Shown here: piece after piece, positions 36,860 through 45,922 of the stretch
Position numbering within the stretch: the stretch's first letter is position 1
Layout: each line of letters begins with the position of its first letter
Assembly (NCBI RefSeq): GCF_004799515.1
Contig: NZ_SSMX01000014.1
Location: 62,001 to 126,000, forward strand
Origin: Phenylobacterium sp.
GTDB taxonomy: Bacteria; Pseudomonadota; Alphaproteobacteria; Caulobacterales; Caulobacteraceae
Direction: 5' to 3'
Length of the DNA: 64,000 nt
Made by a program: the position numbers and the translations under genes
The notes under the pieces: generated by a model
The model's input: only the letters and a program-made list of their open reading frames with translations
What the model was told of the DNA's origin: nothing
Database searches by the model: none

Positions 36860-37347
36860 ACGCTAAATTCGGAACGATCGTGATGGCCGCGGCGCTCGCC
36901 GCTTCGATGGCGCACGCCCAGGTGCGGCCGAACCTGCCGGAGGTGCGCGCCAGCATAGAGCGCGAGGGCGCGGCGGCCACCGTCAACCGGCTGAACCGCG
37001 CCGGGCAGTGGGACGTCATCCTCGACGGCATGGCCAACGGGGAGCCGGCCTGGATCGCCATCGCGCCTCTACTGGCTGAAGGAACGGACGCCGGCCCGTC
37101 GGAAGGCCTGGGCATCGCCCTGGCCCAGGCCCTGCCGCGCGCCCCGGCGGCGGTGCTGCACGTGCTGGACCCCAAGGACGGCCCGGTGCTGGGCGCCTCG
37201 CGGGTCTGCTCCATCCCCTTCGTCGAGCCCAAGCCCGGCGTCGTGGAGGCCTACAAGCCCAAGGCCATCGCCGCCGTCCAGGCTGTCCGCAGCCCGCGGC
37301 TGCGCTGGGCGCGCGAAGCCTGCCTGGCGGCGCTCAAGAAGGGCTAG
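36850..37347 (+). CDS. Exported hypothetical protein
   Basis: A 165-residue protein with a signal peptide (residues 1-24, cleaving after AHAQ). The mature part contains [31 protein letters not shown] and a C-terminal Cys pair ([15 protein letters not shown]) that may form a disulfide. I reject the in-frame ATG at 36769 because it lies inside the tRNA. No family is recognised. The stop overlaps that of the DUF2842 gene (CTAG). Confidence 0.7.
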   Translation: MTANAKFGTIVMAAALAASMAHAQVRPNLPEVRASIEREGAAATVNRLNRAGQWDVILDGMANGEPAWIAIAPLLAEGTDAGPSEGLGIALAQALPRAPAAVLHVLDPKDGPVLGASRVCSIPFVEPKPGVVEAYKPKAIAAVQAVRSPRLRWAREACLAALKKG

Positions 37348-37538
37348 GGCTGGTTCATCCAGCGGATCAGGGGCAGGATCGGCACGCCCCAGAGCACGCC
37401 GGCCAGGGCGTAGAAGGCGAACTGCAGCGGGCCGTGGTCGGGCACGAGCAGCGCCACGCGCACCACCAGGCCGATATAGAGGACCAGGAAGCCCAGGATG
37501 CCGAAAAGGCCGATCAGCTTGCGCAGGCGCGGGTTCAT
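37344..37538 (-). CDS. Small DUF2842 membrane protein
   Basis: A 64-residue protein with two hydrophobic helices (about 10-30 and 39-57). The PRLRKLIGLFGILGFLVLYI start and VLWGVPILPLIRWM end match the DUF2842 family of small alphaproteobacterial inner-membrane proteins, found beside ctaA/COX15. The function is unknown. It is divergent from ctaA. Confidence 0.82.
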   Translation of the reverse strand: MNPRLRKLIGLFGILGFLVLYIGLVVRVALLVPDHGPLQFAFYALAGVLWGVPILPLIRWMNQP

Positions 37539-37628
37539 CGCCGCTGCTTAGCCGTGGGCGCGGGCCGTTGAAAGCCGCAAGGGGCGCAGACGTGGACGGA
37601 CGGCCCTTTCCGCTGTAGCGCAGGCGCG

Positions 37629-38660
37629 ATGACGTCGTTCCTGCGTTCCGACCGTTCCCGCGCCGTGGCCGCCTGGCTTTTGGCGGTCGCCGCCCTGGTG
37701 CTCGGCATGGTGGTGCTGGGCGGCACGACGCGCCTGACCGGCTCGGGCCTCTCGATCACCGAGTGGAAGCCGGTCTCCGGCGCCCTGCCGCCGCTCAGCC
37801 AGGCCGACTGGCGCGCGGCGTTCGACGGCTACCGGGCGATCCCGCAGTTCCAGTTCGTGAACCCGGGCATGACCCTGGAGCAGTTCCGCTTCATCTACTG
37901 GTGGGAGTGGTCGCACCGCTTCCTGGCGCGGCTGCTGGGCGCGGTGTTCCTCGTCCCGCTGATCTGGTTCGCCGTACGGCGAGACCTGCCGCGCCGGCTC
38001 TGGTGGCAGTTCGGCGCCATCGTCGTGCTCTGCGGACTGGAGCCCCTGGTCGGCTGGTGGATGGTGGCGAGCGGCCTGGCGCACCGGATCTATGTCGCTC
38101 CGGAGCGTCTCATGATGCATCTGGGCATCGCCTTCGCCCTGCTGGGCGCGCTGGTCTGGACGGCGCTCGACGCCTGGGCGGGTTCGGCGCGCCAGACCCT
38201 GCCCAGCCCATGGGGCGGCCGCGCGCTGGGCCTGGTGGCGCTGATCTACCTGCAGATCCTGCTGGGGGCCCTGGTGGCGGGCAACCAGGCCGGGCTAGTC
38301 TACAACGACTGGCCGCTGTTCGCCGGCCATCTGCTGCCGCAGGACTACGCCGGCCACGGCCTCTGGGCGACGCTGGCGCACAGCCAGGGCGCGGTGCAGC
38401 TGCATCACCGGCTGGTCGCCTATGTCCTGGCGTTCGCGGCGCTGGCGCTGGGCGTCGGGGCCTGGCGCTCATCCTACCTGCCGCCGGAATCGAAGCTGTT
38501 GGGCGTCATGGTCTCGGCCCTGGTGCTGGTCCAGGCAGGCCTCGGGATCGCGACCCTGATGGCCCGCGTGCCGATCGGCCTGGGCGTCGCCCACCAGCTC
38601 ATCGCGGCCCTGACCCTCAGCCTCGCCGTCGCCTTCGCCTGGCGGGTGCGCCGCCTCTAA
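37629..38660 (+). CDS. ctaA: Heme A synthase (COX15/CtaA)
   Basis: A 343-residue eight-helix membrane enzyme hydroxylating heme O to heme A for aa3 oxidase. Heme-ligand His candidates lie in [47 protein letters not shown] and [13 protein letters not shown]. Loop signatures [21 protein letters not shown] and [13 protein letters not shown] are canonical for the type 2 enzyme. Confidence 0.95.
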   Translation: MTSFLRSDRSRAVAAWLLAVAALVLGMVVLGGTTRLTGSGLSITEWKPVSGALPPLSQADWRAAFDGYRAIPQFQFVNPGMTLEQFRFIYWWEWSHRFLARLLGAVFLVPLIWFAVRRDLPRRLWWQFGAIVVLCGLEPLVGWWMVASGLAHRIYVAPERLMMHLGIAFALLGALVWTALDAWAGSARQTLPSPWGGRALGLVALIYLQILLGALVAGNQAGLVYNDWPLFAGHLLPQDYAGHGLWATLAHSQGAVQLHHRLVAYVLAFAALALGVGAWRSSYLPPESKLLGVMVSALVLVQAGLGIATLMARVPIGLGVAHQLIAALTLSLAVAFAWRVRRL

Positions 38661-38754
38661 GACGGTGGCTGGAATCGTCGGCTCCACGTCATTGTGCAGC
38701 TCACCGCTGTGGCCCACAAAGGCGGCCAGGTCCGGCGGCTTTCGGGGGTTTCAA

Positions 38755-39366
38755 ATGAAGTCTGGCGTTCTCATCGCCGCGGCGTTCCTGGCCGGCGGGC
38801 TCGCCGTGAGCGCGGCGTCGCACGCCCAGCCCCAGACTCCAGCGGTCGCCTACACCGCCGACGGCAAGCTGCAGTTCCCCAAGGACTACCGTAGCTGGGT
38901 CTACCTCTCGAGCGGCATGGACATGGCCTACACCGACAGTCCCGGCATGGCCGACCACCACATGTTCGACAACGTCTTCGTCAACCGCGAGGCCTATGCG
39001 GTCTTCCAGAAGACCGGGACCTGGCCGGATAAGACCATCTTCATGCTGGAAGCCCGGGCGGGTGAACAGCGGGGCTCGATCAACAAGAAGGGCCTCTTCC
39101 AGGGCGACACCATGGGCCGCGAGGCGCACGTGAAGGACACCACGCGCTTCAAGTCCGGCTGGGCCTTCTTCCCCTTCGCCGGCGGCGAGCAGCCGGCGAC
39201 CGCGCTGCCCCAGACCTCCGGCTGCAACGCGTGCCACGAGCAGCACGGGGCGGTGGACACCACCTTCGTGCAGTTCTACCCGACGCTGATGCCCAAGGCT
39301 GAGGAGATGAAGACCCTCAGCGCCGCGTACCTGGCCGAGCAGAAGGCGGAAAGCGAGAAGAGGTAA
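38755..39366 (+). CDS. Cytochrome P460-type c-heme protein
   Basis: A 203-residue periplasmic protein with a signal peptide (residues 1-23, SHAQ). The P460 domain shows KDYRSWVYLSSGMDMAY and DNVFVNREAYAVFQKTGTWPDKTIFMLE. The single heme motif is CNACH in GCNACHEQHGAVDTTFVQFYPTL near the C-terminus. P460 enzymes oxidise hydroxylamine in nitrifiers; in heterotrophs the role is unclear. The in-frame ATG at 38665 is rejected because the signal peptide starts at 38755. It follows ctaA. Confidence 0.85.
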   Translation: MKSGVLIAAAFLAGGLAVSAASHAQPQTPAVAYTADGKLQFPKDYRSWVYLSSGMDMAYTDSPGMADHHMFDNVFVNREAYAVFQKTGTWPDKTIFMLEARAGEQRGSINKKGLFQGDTMGREAHVKDTTRFKSGWAFFPFAGGEQPATALPQTSGCNACHEQHGAVDTTFVQFYPTLMPKAEEMKTLSAAYLAEQKAESEKR

Positions 39367-39430
39367 TATAATACCGTATCAAGAATCTTCAGTCTTTTCA
39401 GAGGGGTGAGGGAAATCTGGCGCGGGTGAG

Positions 39431-39459
39431 TTGACAGCGTCTGGCGTTGTCGGCATATG
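39431..39459 (+). promoter_or_regulatory. Predicted promoter of rplM-rpsI
   Basis: TTGACA (39431-39436), a 17-base spacer and CATATG (39454-39459) stand in the 146-base gap before rplM. The -35 is a perfect consensus and the -10 matches three of six positions. The resulting leader would be about 50 bases. Confidence 0.55.
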
Positions 39460-39515
39460 CGCCCGCTCACGTCGGGGCCGCAAAGCTCCGCCAGCTATAC
39501 GGAACCCGTCCCATG

Positions 39516-39986
39516 ATGAAGACCACGGCTTCGCTGAAGCCCGCCGAGGTCGAGAAGAAGTGGATCGTGATCGACGCCGAGAACGCCGTGGTCGGCCGTC
39601 TCGCGTCCTTCATCGCCAACCGTCTTCGCGGCAAGCACCTGCCCACCTACACCCCGCATGTCGACTGCGGTGACTTCGTCGTCGTGATCAACGCCGACAA
39701 GGTGAAGTTCACCGGCAAGAAGCTCACCGACAAGATCTATTACTGGCACACCGGCCACCCGGGCGGCGTCAAGCAACGCACGGCCGGCGCCGTGCTGGGC
39801 GGCCGCTTCCCTGAGCGCGTGCTCGAGAAGGCCGTCGAGCGCATGCTGCCCAAGGAAAGCCCCCTGGCCCGCAAGCAGCTGACCCACCTGCGTATCTACA
39901 CGAGCGCCGAGCATCCGCACGCCGCCCAGAACCCCGAGACTATCGCGTTCGCCGATCTGAACGCCAAGAACGTGCGGAGCGCCTGA
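39516..39986 (+). CDS. rplM: 50S ribosomal protein L13
   Basis: A 156-residue L13 of ordinary length. [42 protein letters not shown] and [34 protein letters not shown] are the conserved blocks. Adjacent ATG codons at 39513 and 39516 are both possible; MKTTASLKP matches relatives. It forms the usual operon with rpsI two bases downstream. Confidence 0.97.
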   Translation: MKTTASLKPAEVEKKWIVIDAENAVVGRLASFIANRLRGKHLPTYTPHVDCGDFVVVINADKVKFTGKKLTDKIYYWHTGHPGGVKQRTAGAVLGGRFPERVLEKAVERMLPKESPLARKQLTHLRIYTSAEHPHAAQNPETIAFADLNAKNVRSA

Positions 39987-39988
39987 GT

Positions 39989-40495
39989 ATGTCGGAAGCT
40001 GTCACGACTGAAGAAGCCGCGGACACCGAGGCCAAGGGCTTCGACGCCCTGAAGGGCATGGGCACACAAGCCGAGGACGTCGTGGTCCACGAGCGCAAGG
40101 TCGACGCCCAGGGCCGCGCCTACGCCACCGGCAAGCGCAAGAACGCCATCGCCCGTGTCTGGATCCAGCCCGGCAAGGGCAAGATCACCATCAACGGCCG
40201 CGACCAGGAGGTCTACTTCGCCCGCCCGGTGCTGCGGATGATGATCGCCCAGCCGATGGACCTCGCCGACCGCGCGGGCCAGTTTGACGTGGTGGTCTCC
40301 GTGCAGGGCTCAGGCCTCTCCGGCCAGGCCGGCGCGATCCGTCACGGAATCTCCAAGGCGCTCACCTATTTTGAGCCGGAACTGCGCAGCGTGCTGAAGC
40401 CGCACGGCCTGCTCACCCGCGACAGCCGCGTGGTCGAGCGGAAGAAGTACGGCAAGGCCAAGGCCCGACGCAGCTTCCAGTTCTCGAAGCGCTAA
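39989..40495 (+). CDS. rpsI: 30S ribosomal protein S9
   Basis: A 168-residue S9 with an alphaproteobacterial N-terminal extension (about residues 1-42, acidic). The core is [48 protein letters not shown], and the C-terminal RNA-contacting [25 protein letters not shown]. It ends in the canonical SKR. A terminator follows at 40525. Confidence 0.97.
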   Translation: MSEAVTTEEAADTEAKGFDALKGMGTQAEDVVVHERKVDAQGRAYATGKRKNAIARVWIQPGKGKITINGRDQEVYFARPVLRMMIAQPMDLADRAGQFDVVVSVQGSGLSGQAGAIRHGISKALTYFEPELRSVLKPHGLLTRDSRVVERKKYGKAKARRSFQFSKR

Positions 40496-40524
40496 AGCCG
40501 CGCGGCCGAAAACCCGCGTTTGCG

Positions 40525-40561
40525 AAGGGCGCTTCGGGAAACCGAGGCGCCCTTTCTCTTT
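40525..40561 (+). terminator. Intrinsic terminator of rplM-rpsI
   Basis: AAGGGCGC (40525-40532) pairs with GCGCCCTT (40547-40554). The stem continues with TTCGG/CCGAG around a GAAA loop and runs into TTTCTCTTTG. The loop-proximal part is almost the same as in the hairpin at 169-206. Confidence 0.9.
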
Positions 40562-40578
40562 GTCCGGATATCCACCCC

Positions 40579-41559
40579 ATGGCCCACACAGTCTTCATCG
40601 ATGGCGAAGCCGGCACCACCGGCCTGCAGATCCGCGAGCGGCTGGCCGGCCGCGCCGACCTGGAGGTGGTCTCCATCGACCCGGCGAGGCGCAAGGACGC
40701 TGCCTCCCGCGCCGAGCTGCTGAACGGCGTCGACGCCGTTGTGCTCTGCCTGCCGGACGACGCCGCGCGCGAAGCGGTGGCCATGGTCACCTCCAACCGG
40801 GTCAAGATCGTCGACGCCTCCACCGCCCACCGGGTGGCGCCGGACTGGGCCTACGGCTTCGCCGAGATGGCCACCGGCCAGCGCGCCGCCATCGCCGGCT
40901 CCAACCGCGTCGCCAACCCCGGTTGCTACCCGACCGGCTTCATCGGCCTGGTGCGGCCGCTGGTCGAGGCAGGGCTGGTCCCGCCGGCCTTTCCGCTGAC
41001 CGTCAACGCCGTCTCCGGCTACTCCGGCGGCGGCAAGGGGCTGATCGCAGAGTTCGAGGGGGCGGACCCGCCCGCCGGCACCGCCGACGCCTTCCGGATC
41101 TATGGCCTCAACCTGGCGCACAAGCACCTGCCGGAGATGGCCGCCCACACGGGCCTGGCGCACACGCCGGTCTTCGCGCCGGCGGTGGGCCGGTTCGCCC
41201 AGGGGATGATCGTCGAGGTTCCCCTCCAGCTCTGGGCGCTGCCGGGTAAGCCCACGCCTGCCGACCTGCACGTGGCGCTGCAGGCTTTCTACGCCGGCGA
41301 ACGCTTCGTCGAGGTGGCCGGCGGCGCGGAATGCGCTGAGCTGCAGGAGACCCGCGCCGGGGCCGGCGGTTACGTGGCGGCGATGGATCCCGAGGCCCTG
41401 AACGGCACCAACCGCATGCGCCTCTTCGTCTTCGGAAGCGCCGACGGGACCCAGGCGCGCCTGGTCGCCCAGCTCGACAACCTGGGCAAGGGCGCGTCCG
41501 GCGCGGCGGTGCAGAACCTCAACCTGATGCTGGGCCTGGACGAGGCCGCCGGCCTTTAG
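40579..41559 (+). CDS. argC: N-acetyl-gamma-glutamyl-phosphate reductase (type 2 ArgC)
   Basis: A 326-residue NADPH enzyme of arginine synthesis. [18 protein letters not shown] is the nucleotide fold, the catalytic Cys is Cys116 in [10 protein letters not shown], and [14 protein letters not shown] and [11 protein letters not shown] follow. The short form and the GEAGTTG start mark the type 2 class. It begins 17 bases after the rpsI terminator, a linkage seen in other alphaproteobacteria. Confidence 0.95.
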   Translation: MAHTVFIDGEAGTTGLQIRERLAGRADLEVVSIDPARRKDAASRAELLNGVDAVVLCLPDDAAREAVAMVTSNRVKIVDASTAHRVAPDWAYGFAEMATGQRAAIAGSNRVANPGCYPTGFIGLVRPLVEAGLVPPAFPLTVNAVSGYSGGGKGLIAEFEGADPPAGTADAFRIYGLNLAHKHLPEMAAHTGLAHTPVFAPAVGRFAQGMIVEVPLQLWALPGKPTPADLHVALQAFYAGERFVEVAGGAECAELQETRAGAGGYVAAMDPEALNGTNRMRLFVFGSADGTQARLVAQLDNLGKGASGAAVQNLNLMLGLDEAAGL

Positions 41560-41598
41560 GTTGCGCCGGCCCACGGCGCGGGCTTAGCTCGCGGGATC

Positions 41599-42135
41599 AT
41601 GCGCATCCTCCCGATCCTGGCCGTCACGGCGCTCCTCGCCACGTCCGCCGCGGCCCAGTCGCCACCACTATTGCCGCCGCCGCCATCGGCGAAGCCGCCC
41701 GCAGCGGCGGCTCCGCTGGCCGTCACGCCGCCGCCGGGAGACATGGGCTTCGTCGAGCTGCTCGACAGCCGGTTCGGCCTGTTCAACGCCGGCCCCGACG
41801 GCAAGTCCTTCGAGCCCACCGACACCGTGCCGTTCAAGGTGGGCCAGTCCTACGGCTGGTTCGCCCACCTGCGCACCAACAAGCCGACCATCCACGTGCG
41901 CGAGGAGGTCCGGGCGCCGGCGCCCGCCAAGAGCTGGAGCGACAAGGTCAAGCTCCCCCAGGGCATGACCATCGCCGCCGATCACCGCTCCGCCGTCTAT
42001 GAGCGCGACGTGACCCCCACGAGCGGGATGATCATCAGCGGCTGGGCCATCGCCGCCGGCGATCCGCTGGGTGAGTATGTGATCCGCGCCACCATCGACG
42101 GCCAGCTGCGGCAGTTCAATTTCGAGATCAAATAG
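41599..42135 (+). CDS. Exported Pro-rich hypothetical protein
   Basis: A 178-residue protein with a signal peptide (residues 1-20, SAAAQ) and a Pro/Ala-rich spacer (20-48). A beta-rich domain follows with GFVELLDSRFGLFNAG, VGQSYGWFAHLRTNKPTIHVREEVRAPAP and GQLRQFNFEIK. No known family was recognised. The gap to the following GNAT gene is two bases, suggesting co-transcription. Confidence 0.7.
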   Translation: MRILPILAVTALLATSAAAQSPPLLPPPPSAKPPAAAAPLAVTPPPGDMGFVELLDSRFGLFNAGPDGKSFEPTDTVPFKVGQSYGWFAHLRTNKPTIHVREEVRAPAPAKSWSDKVKLPQGMTIAADHRSAVYERDVTPTSGMIISGWAIAAGDPLGEYVIRATIDGQLRQFNFEIK

Positions 42136-42137
42136 GG

Positions 42138-42572
42138 ATGCGCCTGCGGCCCGCGACGGCGGACGATGCGCCGGCGATGGGCGCGCTCCACATCGCCGCG
42201 ATGCGGACCCTGACCTTCCTGCCGCAGATGCACACCGTGGACGAGGCGATGGCGTGGATGGCCACGGACGTCCTGCCGAACGGCCAGGCCTGGATCGCCG
42301 AGGCCGAGGGCGAGATCGCCGGCTACGTCGTCTTCACCGGCGACTGGATCCAACAGCTCTACGTGCGTCCCGACCGCCAGGGGCGGGGCGTGGGCTCGGC
42401 GCTGCTGGCCCATGCGCTGGCCGATGGCCGCCCGAAGCAGCTATGGACCTTCCAGGCCAACGCCCGGGCCCGCGGCCTCTACGAAGCGCGCGGCTTCCGA
42501 GCCGTGTCGTTCACCGATGGCGGCGGCAATGAGGAGAAGACCCCGGACGTCCGCTACGAATGGCGGCCCTGA
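42138..42572 (+). CDS. GNAT family N-acetyltransferase
   Basis: A 144-residue single-domain acetyltransferase. MRLRPATADDAPAMGALHIAAM starts the fold, the acetyl-CoA loop is QQLYVRPDRQGRGVGSALLAHAL, and the C-terminal NARARGLYEARGFRAVSFT completes it. PQMHTVDEAMAWMATDVL is typical of a widespread uncharacterised subgroup. The substrate is unknown. Confidence 0.87.
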   Translation: MRLRPATADDAPAMGALHIAAMRTLTFLPQMHTVDEAMAWMATDVLPNGQAWIAEAEGEIAGYVVFTGDWIQQLYVRPDRQGRGVGSALLAHALADGRPKQLWTFQANARARGLYEARGFRAVSFTDGGGNEEKTPDVRYEWRP

Positions 42573-42644
42573 CGGCGTGCGGTAACGGACCAGAAACCGA
42601 TCAAGGCTTGTAACTTTCCCCAACGGCGCCACGTAATTCCGGTC

Positions 42645-43136
42645 ATGAACATGCTCAACCCATCCCGCCGCGGCTTCCTGATGGCCACGGCCCTTGTCGC
42701 CGCGGCCCCGGGCCTCGCCTTCGCCGCGGACGACCCCTACGCCAACTCGCCGTACCGCAAGATCAGCGACAGCGAATGGAAGGTGCGGCTGCTGCCGGCC
42801 TCCTACGAAGTGCTGCGCCACGAGGATACCGAGCGGCCGGGCACCAGCCCGCTCCTGAATGAGCACCGCAAGGGCACTTTCGCCTGCCTGGGCTGCGGCC
42901 TGCCGATCTTCAAGTCGGAGTGGAAGTTCGAGAGCGGCACCGGCTGGCCCAGCTTCTACACGGCGCTTCCCGGCGCCCTGATCAGGAAGACCGACCTGGC
43001 CATCGGCGTGCCGCGCACCGAGTACCACTGCGCCCAGTGCCTGGGCCACCACGGCCACGTCTTCCCCGACGGGCCCAAGCCAACGGGCCTGCGCTACTGC
43101 AACAACGGCGTCGCGTTGAAGTTCATCCCGGCGTAG
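42645..43136 (+). CDS. msrB: Peptide methionine-R-sulfoxide reductase with Tat-type signal
   Basis: A 163-residue MsrB reducing Met-R-sulfoxide. The N-terminus has a twin-arginine signal (SRRGFLMATALVAAAPGLAFA), predicting a folded periplasmic enzyme. The zinc Cys pairs are in ACLGCGLP and CAQCLGHHGHVF. The catalytic Cys is in RYCNNGVALKF; FESGTGWPSF is the substrate loop. ATG at 42645 or 42651 are both possible. No msrA or electron-donor gene is adjacent. Confidence 0.93.
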   Translation: MNMLNPSRRGFLMATALVAAAPGLAFAADDPYANSPYRKISDSEWKVRLLPASYEVLRHEDTERPGTSPLLNEHRKGTFACLGCGLPIFKSEWKFESGTGWPSFYTALPGALIRKTDLAIGVPRTEYHCAQCLGHHGHVFPDGPKPTGLRYCNNGVALKFIPA

Positions 43137-43142
43137 GGCCCG

Positions 43143-43243
43143 CCTCTCCCCCGCGAAGCGAGAGGGAGAGGGTAGGGAGAGGGCGGTTTCGAGCTCTCCC
43201 TCTCCTCGATCTTCTCCCTCTGTCGCTTCGCTCCGCGGAGAGG
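43143..43243. repeat. Palindromic repeat cluster between msrB and DUF2807 gene
   Basis: A 29-base unit (43143-43171) matches the reverse complement of 223-251 at 28 of 29 bases. A related inverted unit occurs at 43213-43243 (CTCCCTCTGTCGCTTCGC...GAGAGG). The two can fold on each other with CTCTCCCTCTCC (43194-43205) between them. They fill the 112-base convergent spacer and may act as a transcription or decay barrier. Confidence 0.75.
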
Positions 43244-43248
43244 AGGCC

Positions 43249-44070
43249 TCAGGTCCTTTTCGCCTTCCGATGCGCCGGCTCGGGCGGGACCGGCGGGACA
43301 GGGGCGTCTGCGCCGTCCTTCTGATGGATGCTTCCGGAGCCTGAGACATTGCTCTCCAGCTTCGCCGGCCGGGTCAGCAGGGTCACGTCGCCGGAGCCCG
43401 AGATATCCACATTGGCCGCGCCGGTGGGCGCCAGCGTCGCCCGGCCGGAGCCCCGGATACTGACGTCGGCGTCGGAGACCTTCAGATCGCTGAGGTCGGT
43501 CTCGCCGGAGCCGGACACCGAGATCGCGACCGAGCGGGCCTCGCCCTTGGCGCTCACCGAGGCGTCGCCCGACAGGTCCACGCCCAGCTTGTCCTGCTTG
43601 TAGTCGGCGATGGCCAGGGTGTCGGAGCCGCGGATGTTGAACTGGGTCACCCCGGGCGCGGTCATGACGATGCTCACCCGGCCGTGGTGATAGCGATGGC
43701 GCCGGCCTTCGTAGCGCAGCTCTCCGCCCTCCAGCACCAGGCCCTCGACCGCCTCTTGCGAGCCGGTCACGGTCAGCTTCGCCGGGCCCGAACTCTGGGT
43801 GTAGGTGACGTCAGCGGGGACATCGATGTCGAGGGTGTCGCCGCCGGTCCAGGCGATCTCGCGGCTGCCTTTCGGGCCGGAGTCGTGGCCGTCGTCATCG
43901 TCCCAGCCGTCCCGGCCGTTCCAGCTCCAGTGCAGGCCGCCGAAGTCGCCCCAGCGGTTCAGGGCGCTGTCGGTGAGGATTTCCGGACCGCCGATGGCGA
44001 TGGCGCTGGACAGAGTGACCACCGAGACCAGGAAGCCCGTCACGGCGATCAGGACGAGCACGCGGATCAT
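43249..44070 (-). CDS. DUF2807 (GIN-domain) exported beta-helix protein
   Basis: A 273-residue protein with an N-terminal hydrophobic segment (residues 1-27). Alternating Gly-Ser-Gly turns (NIRGSDTLAI, DLSGDASVSA, SVSGSGETDL, SIRGSGRATL, DISGSGDVTL, NVSGSGSIHQ) define the DUF2807 right-handed beta-helix. The C-terminus is Pro-rich and basic. It is the last gene of a padR-DUF1700-DUF2807 operon (ATGA overlaps); such operons are often tied to envelope stress, but this is inference. Confidence 0.85.
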   Translation of the reverse strand: MIRVLVLIAVTGFLVSVVTLSSAIAIGGPEILTDSALNRWGDFGGLHWSWNGRDGWDDDDGHDSGPKGSREIAWTGGDTLDIDVPADVTYTQSSGPAKLTVTGSQEAVEGLVLEGGELRYEGRRHRYHHGRVSIVMTAPGVTQFNIRGSDTLAIADYKQDKLGVDLSGDASVSAKGEARSVAISVSGSGETDLSDLKVSDADVSIRGSGRATLAPTGAANVDISGSGDVTLLTRPAKLESNVSGSGSIHQKDGADAPVPPVPPEPAHRKAKRT

Positions 44071-44648
44071 CGCACGCCTCCCAGGGTTTGCGGTTCGAGG
44101 GCCGGCTTCAGGAGCCGGTAGTGCAGGCGGCCGTACCAGACCAGGGCGTTGACCAGGCCGATGGTGACGATGGCCAGGACCGCGCCGCCGGAAGCCGCGC
44201 CGGCCATCAGGCCGATGCCGGCCAGGGCGGCGGCGGCGGGCCCGCCGGGGATGCCGGAAAAGGGTCCGGCCGCGAACACCACGCCGCCGGCGAAGAACAC
44301 CGCCACGGTGGCGATCGCCAGGCCGAAGATCGTCCCGCCCACCGCCATCAGAATCGGCAGCAGGACCAGGATGTCGATGGCGCCCAGTCCCAGGACCGCG
44401 AAGACGGCCGAGGCGCCGGCCGAGGCGCTGCGTTCCTCTTCCCAGCGCTTCAGGCCGATCTCGGCGCGCAGCTCGCGTGCGAGGCGGCCCGGATCGCCGA
44501 GGCCCGCGGCCACGTCGGCCTCGCTGCGGCCGGCGGCCGCGCCTTCGTTGAAATGGTTCTCGTAGTCCGCGACGATGTCGGCCTGGGCTGACGGGGGCAA
44601 GCCGCGAAGGCCCTCCCGCAACCGGGCCATGAACGCCTGCCGGGTCAT
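44067..44648 (-). CDS. DUF1700 membrane protein
   Basis: A 193-residue protein whose N-terminal helical part (FMARLREGLRGLPPSAQADIVADYENHFNEG, AAGLGDPGRLARELRAEIGL) matches DUF1700. Three or four hydrophobic helices follow (about 75-170). I start at MTRQAF, which overlaps the padR stop by ATGA, rather than an ATG 16 codons upstream. The family is nearly always co-encoded with PadR regulators. Confidence 0.87.
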   Translation of the reverse strand: MTRQAFMARLREGLRGLPPSAQADIVADYENHFNEGAAAGRSEADVAAGLGDPGRLARELRAEIGLKRWEEERSASAGASAVFAVLGLGAIDILVLLPILMAVGGTIFGLAIATVAVFFAGGVVFAAGPFSGIPGGPAAAALAGIGLMAGAASGGAVLAIVTIGLVNALVWYGRLHYRLLKPALEPQTLGGVR

Positions 44649-44971
44649 TTCACCCCTCCAAGGATGGTTTCGACCGCGCCGGAGAACGAGCTCCACGCGG
44701 ATTTCTGCGAGGCGAGGCTCGCCTTTCCGGCTTCGGTGAGCCGGTAGTATTTGCGCGACGGCCCGGCCGGGCTCTCAACGAGATAGGTCTCGACGAGGCG
44801 GTCGGCCTGCAGCCGGCGCATCAGGGGATAGATCGTGCCTTCGCCCATGCCGATGGATTCGGAGAGCTGGCTGGCGATCTCGTAGGCGTAACTGTCATGC
44901 TGTTCGAGGAGGGCGAGCACGCAAAGCTCGAGGGCCCCCTTCTTCAGCTGGATTTCGATGGCTTCAGGCAC
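44645..44971 (-). CDS. PadR family transcriptional regulator
   Basis: A 108-residue regulator with the PadR winged helix: QLKKGALELCVLALLEQHDSYAYEIASQL, MGEGTIYPLMRRLQADRLVETYLV and RKYYRLTEAGKASLAS. The ribosome site AAGGAGG lies six bases before a GTG at 44971 (Val-Pro-Glu-Ala), so that GTG is the start; the in-frame ATG at 44995 would place the ribosome site inside the gene. It probably represses its own operon through the palindrome at 45020. Confidence 0.9.
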   Translation of the reverse strand: MPEAIEIQLKKGALELCVLALLEQHDSYAYEIASQLSESIGMGEGTIYPLMRRLQADRLVETYLVESPAGPSRKYYRLTEAGKASLASQKSAWSSFSGAVETILGGVK

Positions 44972-45019
44972 GGCGGCCCTCCTTGCGTGGCCCAAAAACT
45001 ATGACAAGGTACTGGGCGG

Positions 45020-45035
45020 TGCAAGGTAGCTTGCA
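45020..45035. promoter_or_regulatory. Palindromic operator candidate upstream of padR
   Basis: TGCAAG-GTAG-CTTGCA is a perfect inverted repeat, about 50 bases upstream of the padR start. On the minus strand it overlaps a possible -35 (TTGCAC, then 17 bases, then TAGTTT). The position suits autorepression. Confidence 0.6.
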
Positions 45036-45082
45036 TTAAACTTTGGCAATCCTTCCTCGTGGCTTGAGCGGAAGGAACGGCG

Positions 45083-45868
45083 CTACCTCGGGGCCCCGGA
45101 GGCCGGGGCGGGCGCGCAGGCGGCGAGGATATCCTCGGCCGTCAGGCAGACCGGCAACATCGGCGCAGGCTTGTCCCGCGCGATCTTCTCCTCGAAGGCG
45201 TCGAGGAACCGTTCGGGGTCCGAGACGGGCAGGGAGGCCACGACCGCGGGCGAGAAGCGCCACCAGCGCGCTGTCTGGAACCGCGCGACCAGATTCTCCG
45301 AGAAGCGGTAGCGGAGGATCCGCGCGGGGTGGCCAACCACCACCGCGTAGGGCGGGACGTCCTTGAGGACCAGGGTTCGGGCCCCGATCACCGCGCCGTC
45401 GCCGATGGTGACCCCCGGCGCGATCATCGCCTGGTCGCCGATCCAGACGTCATGGCCGATGTCGACCTTCAGCTCCGTCGGAACGAATTCCTCGGCCAGG
45501 TCGGCGAGCCCAAATTGGGCGCGGAACGCCGTCACCGCCCGATGCTCGTCGCCCTTCAGCAGAGCTGGCGAGGTGCTGGCCCAATCGGCGGGGTGGTCGC
45601 CGCCCATCCAGGCGATGTTGCTGGCGAGCGAACAATAGCGCCCGACCGCGACCCATTCCCGTATCGCCGAGACGCTGTAGGAAAAGGCCCCGAGCACGCG
45701 CGGGAAGGTCGCGCCGGCCAGCAGCTCCGTAAAGGGCTCGATGAGGCAGGCGTCGGGAACGCCGATCTGTCCCCCGACCGCCCAACGGTCCCTGCCGTTC
45801 AGCGACTGATAGACGTGCTTTTCGCGAAGCAGCGCCAGCAGCTCCGGGGTGACGCGCAGGACGTGCAT
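45083..45868 (-). CDS. Hexapeptide-repeat acyltransferase (CatB/xenobiotic-type)
   Basis: A 261-residue left-handed beta-helix acyltransferase. WVAVGRYCSLASNIAWMGGDHP resembles the CatB active-site loop with catalytic His, and VDIGHDVWIGDQAMIAPGVTIGDGAVIGARTLVLKDVPPYAVVVGHPAR is the coil region with its CoA pocket. The C-terminal 70 residues are helical and less typical. It could modify a surface sugar or an antibiotic; no sugar-synthesis genes lie nearby. Confidence 0.83.
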   Translation of the reverse strand: MHVLRVTPELLALLREKHVYQSLNGRDRWAVGGQIGVPDACLIEPFTELLAGATFPRVLGAFSYSVSAIREWVAVGRYCSLASNIAWMGGDHPADWASTSPALLKGDEHRAVTAFRAQFGLADLAEEFVPTELKVDIGHDVWIGDQAMIAPGVTIGDGAVIGARTLVLKDVPPYAVVVGHPARILRYRFSENLVARFQTARWWRFSPAVVASLPVSDPERFLDAFEEKIARDKPAPMLPVCLTAEDILAACAPAPASGAPR

Positions 45869-45922
45869 GCCCTGACCCTTAACCGAGGCGGCCGCGCCGA
45901 ACCAAGGGCCGTGGCCGCCGGC

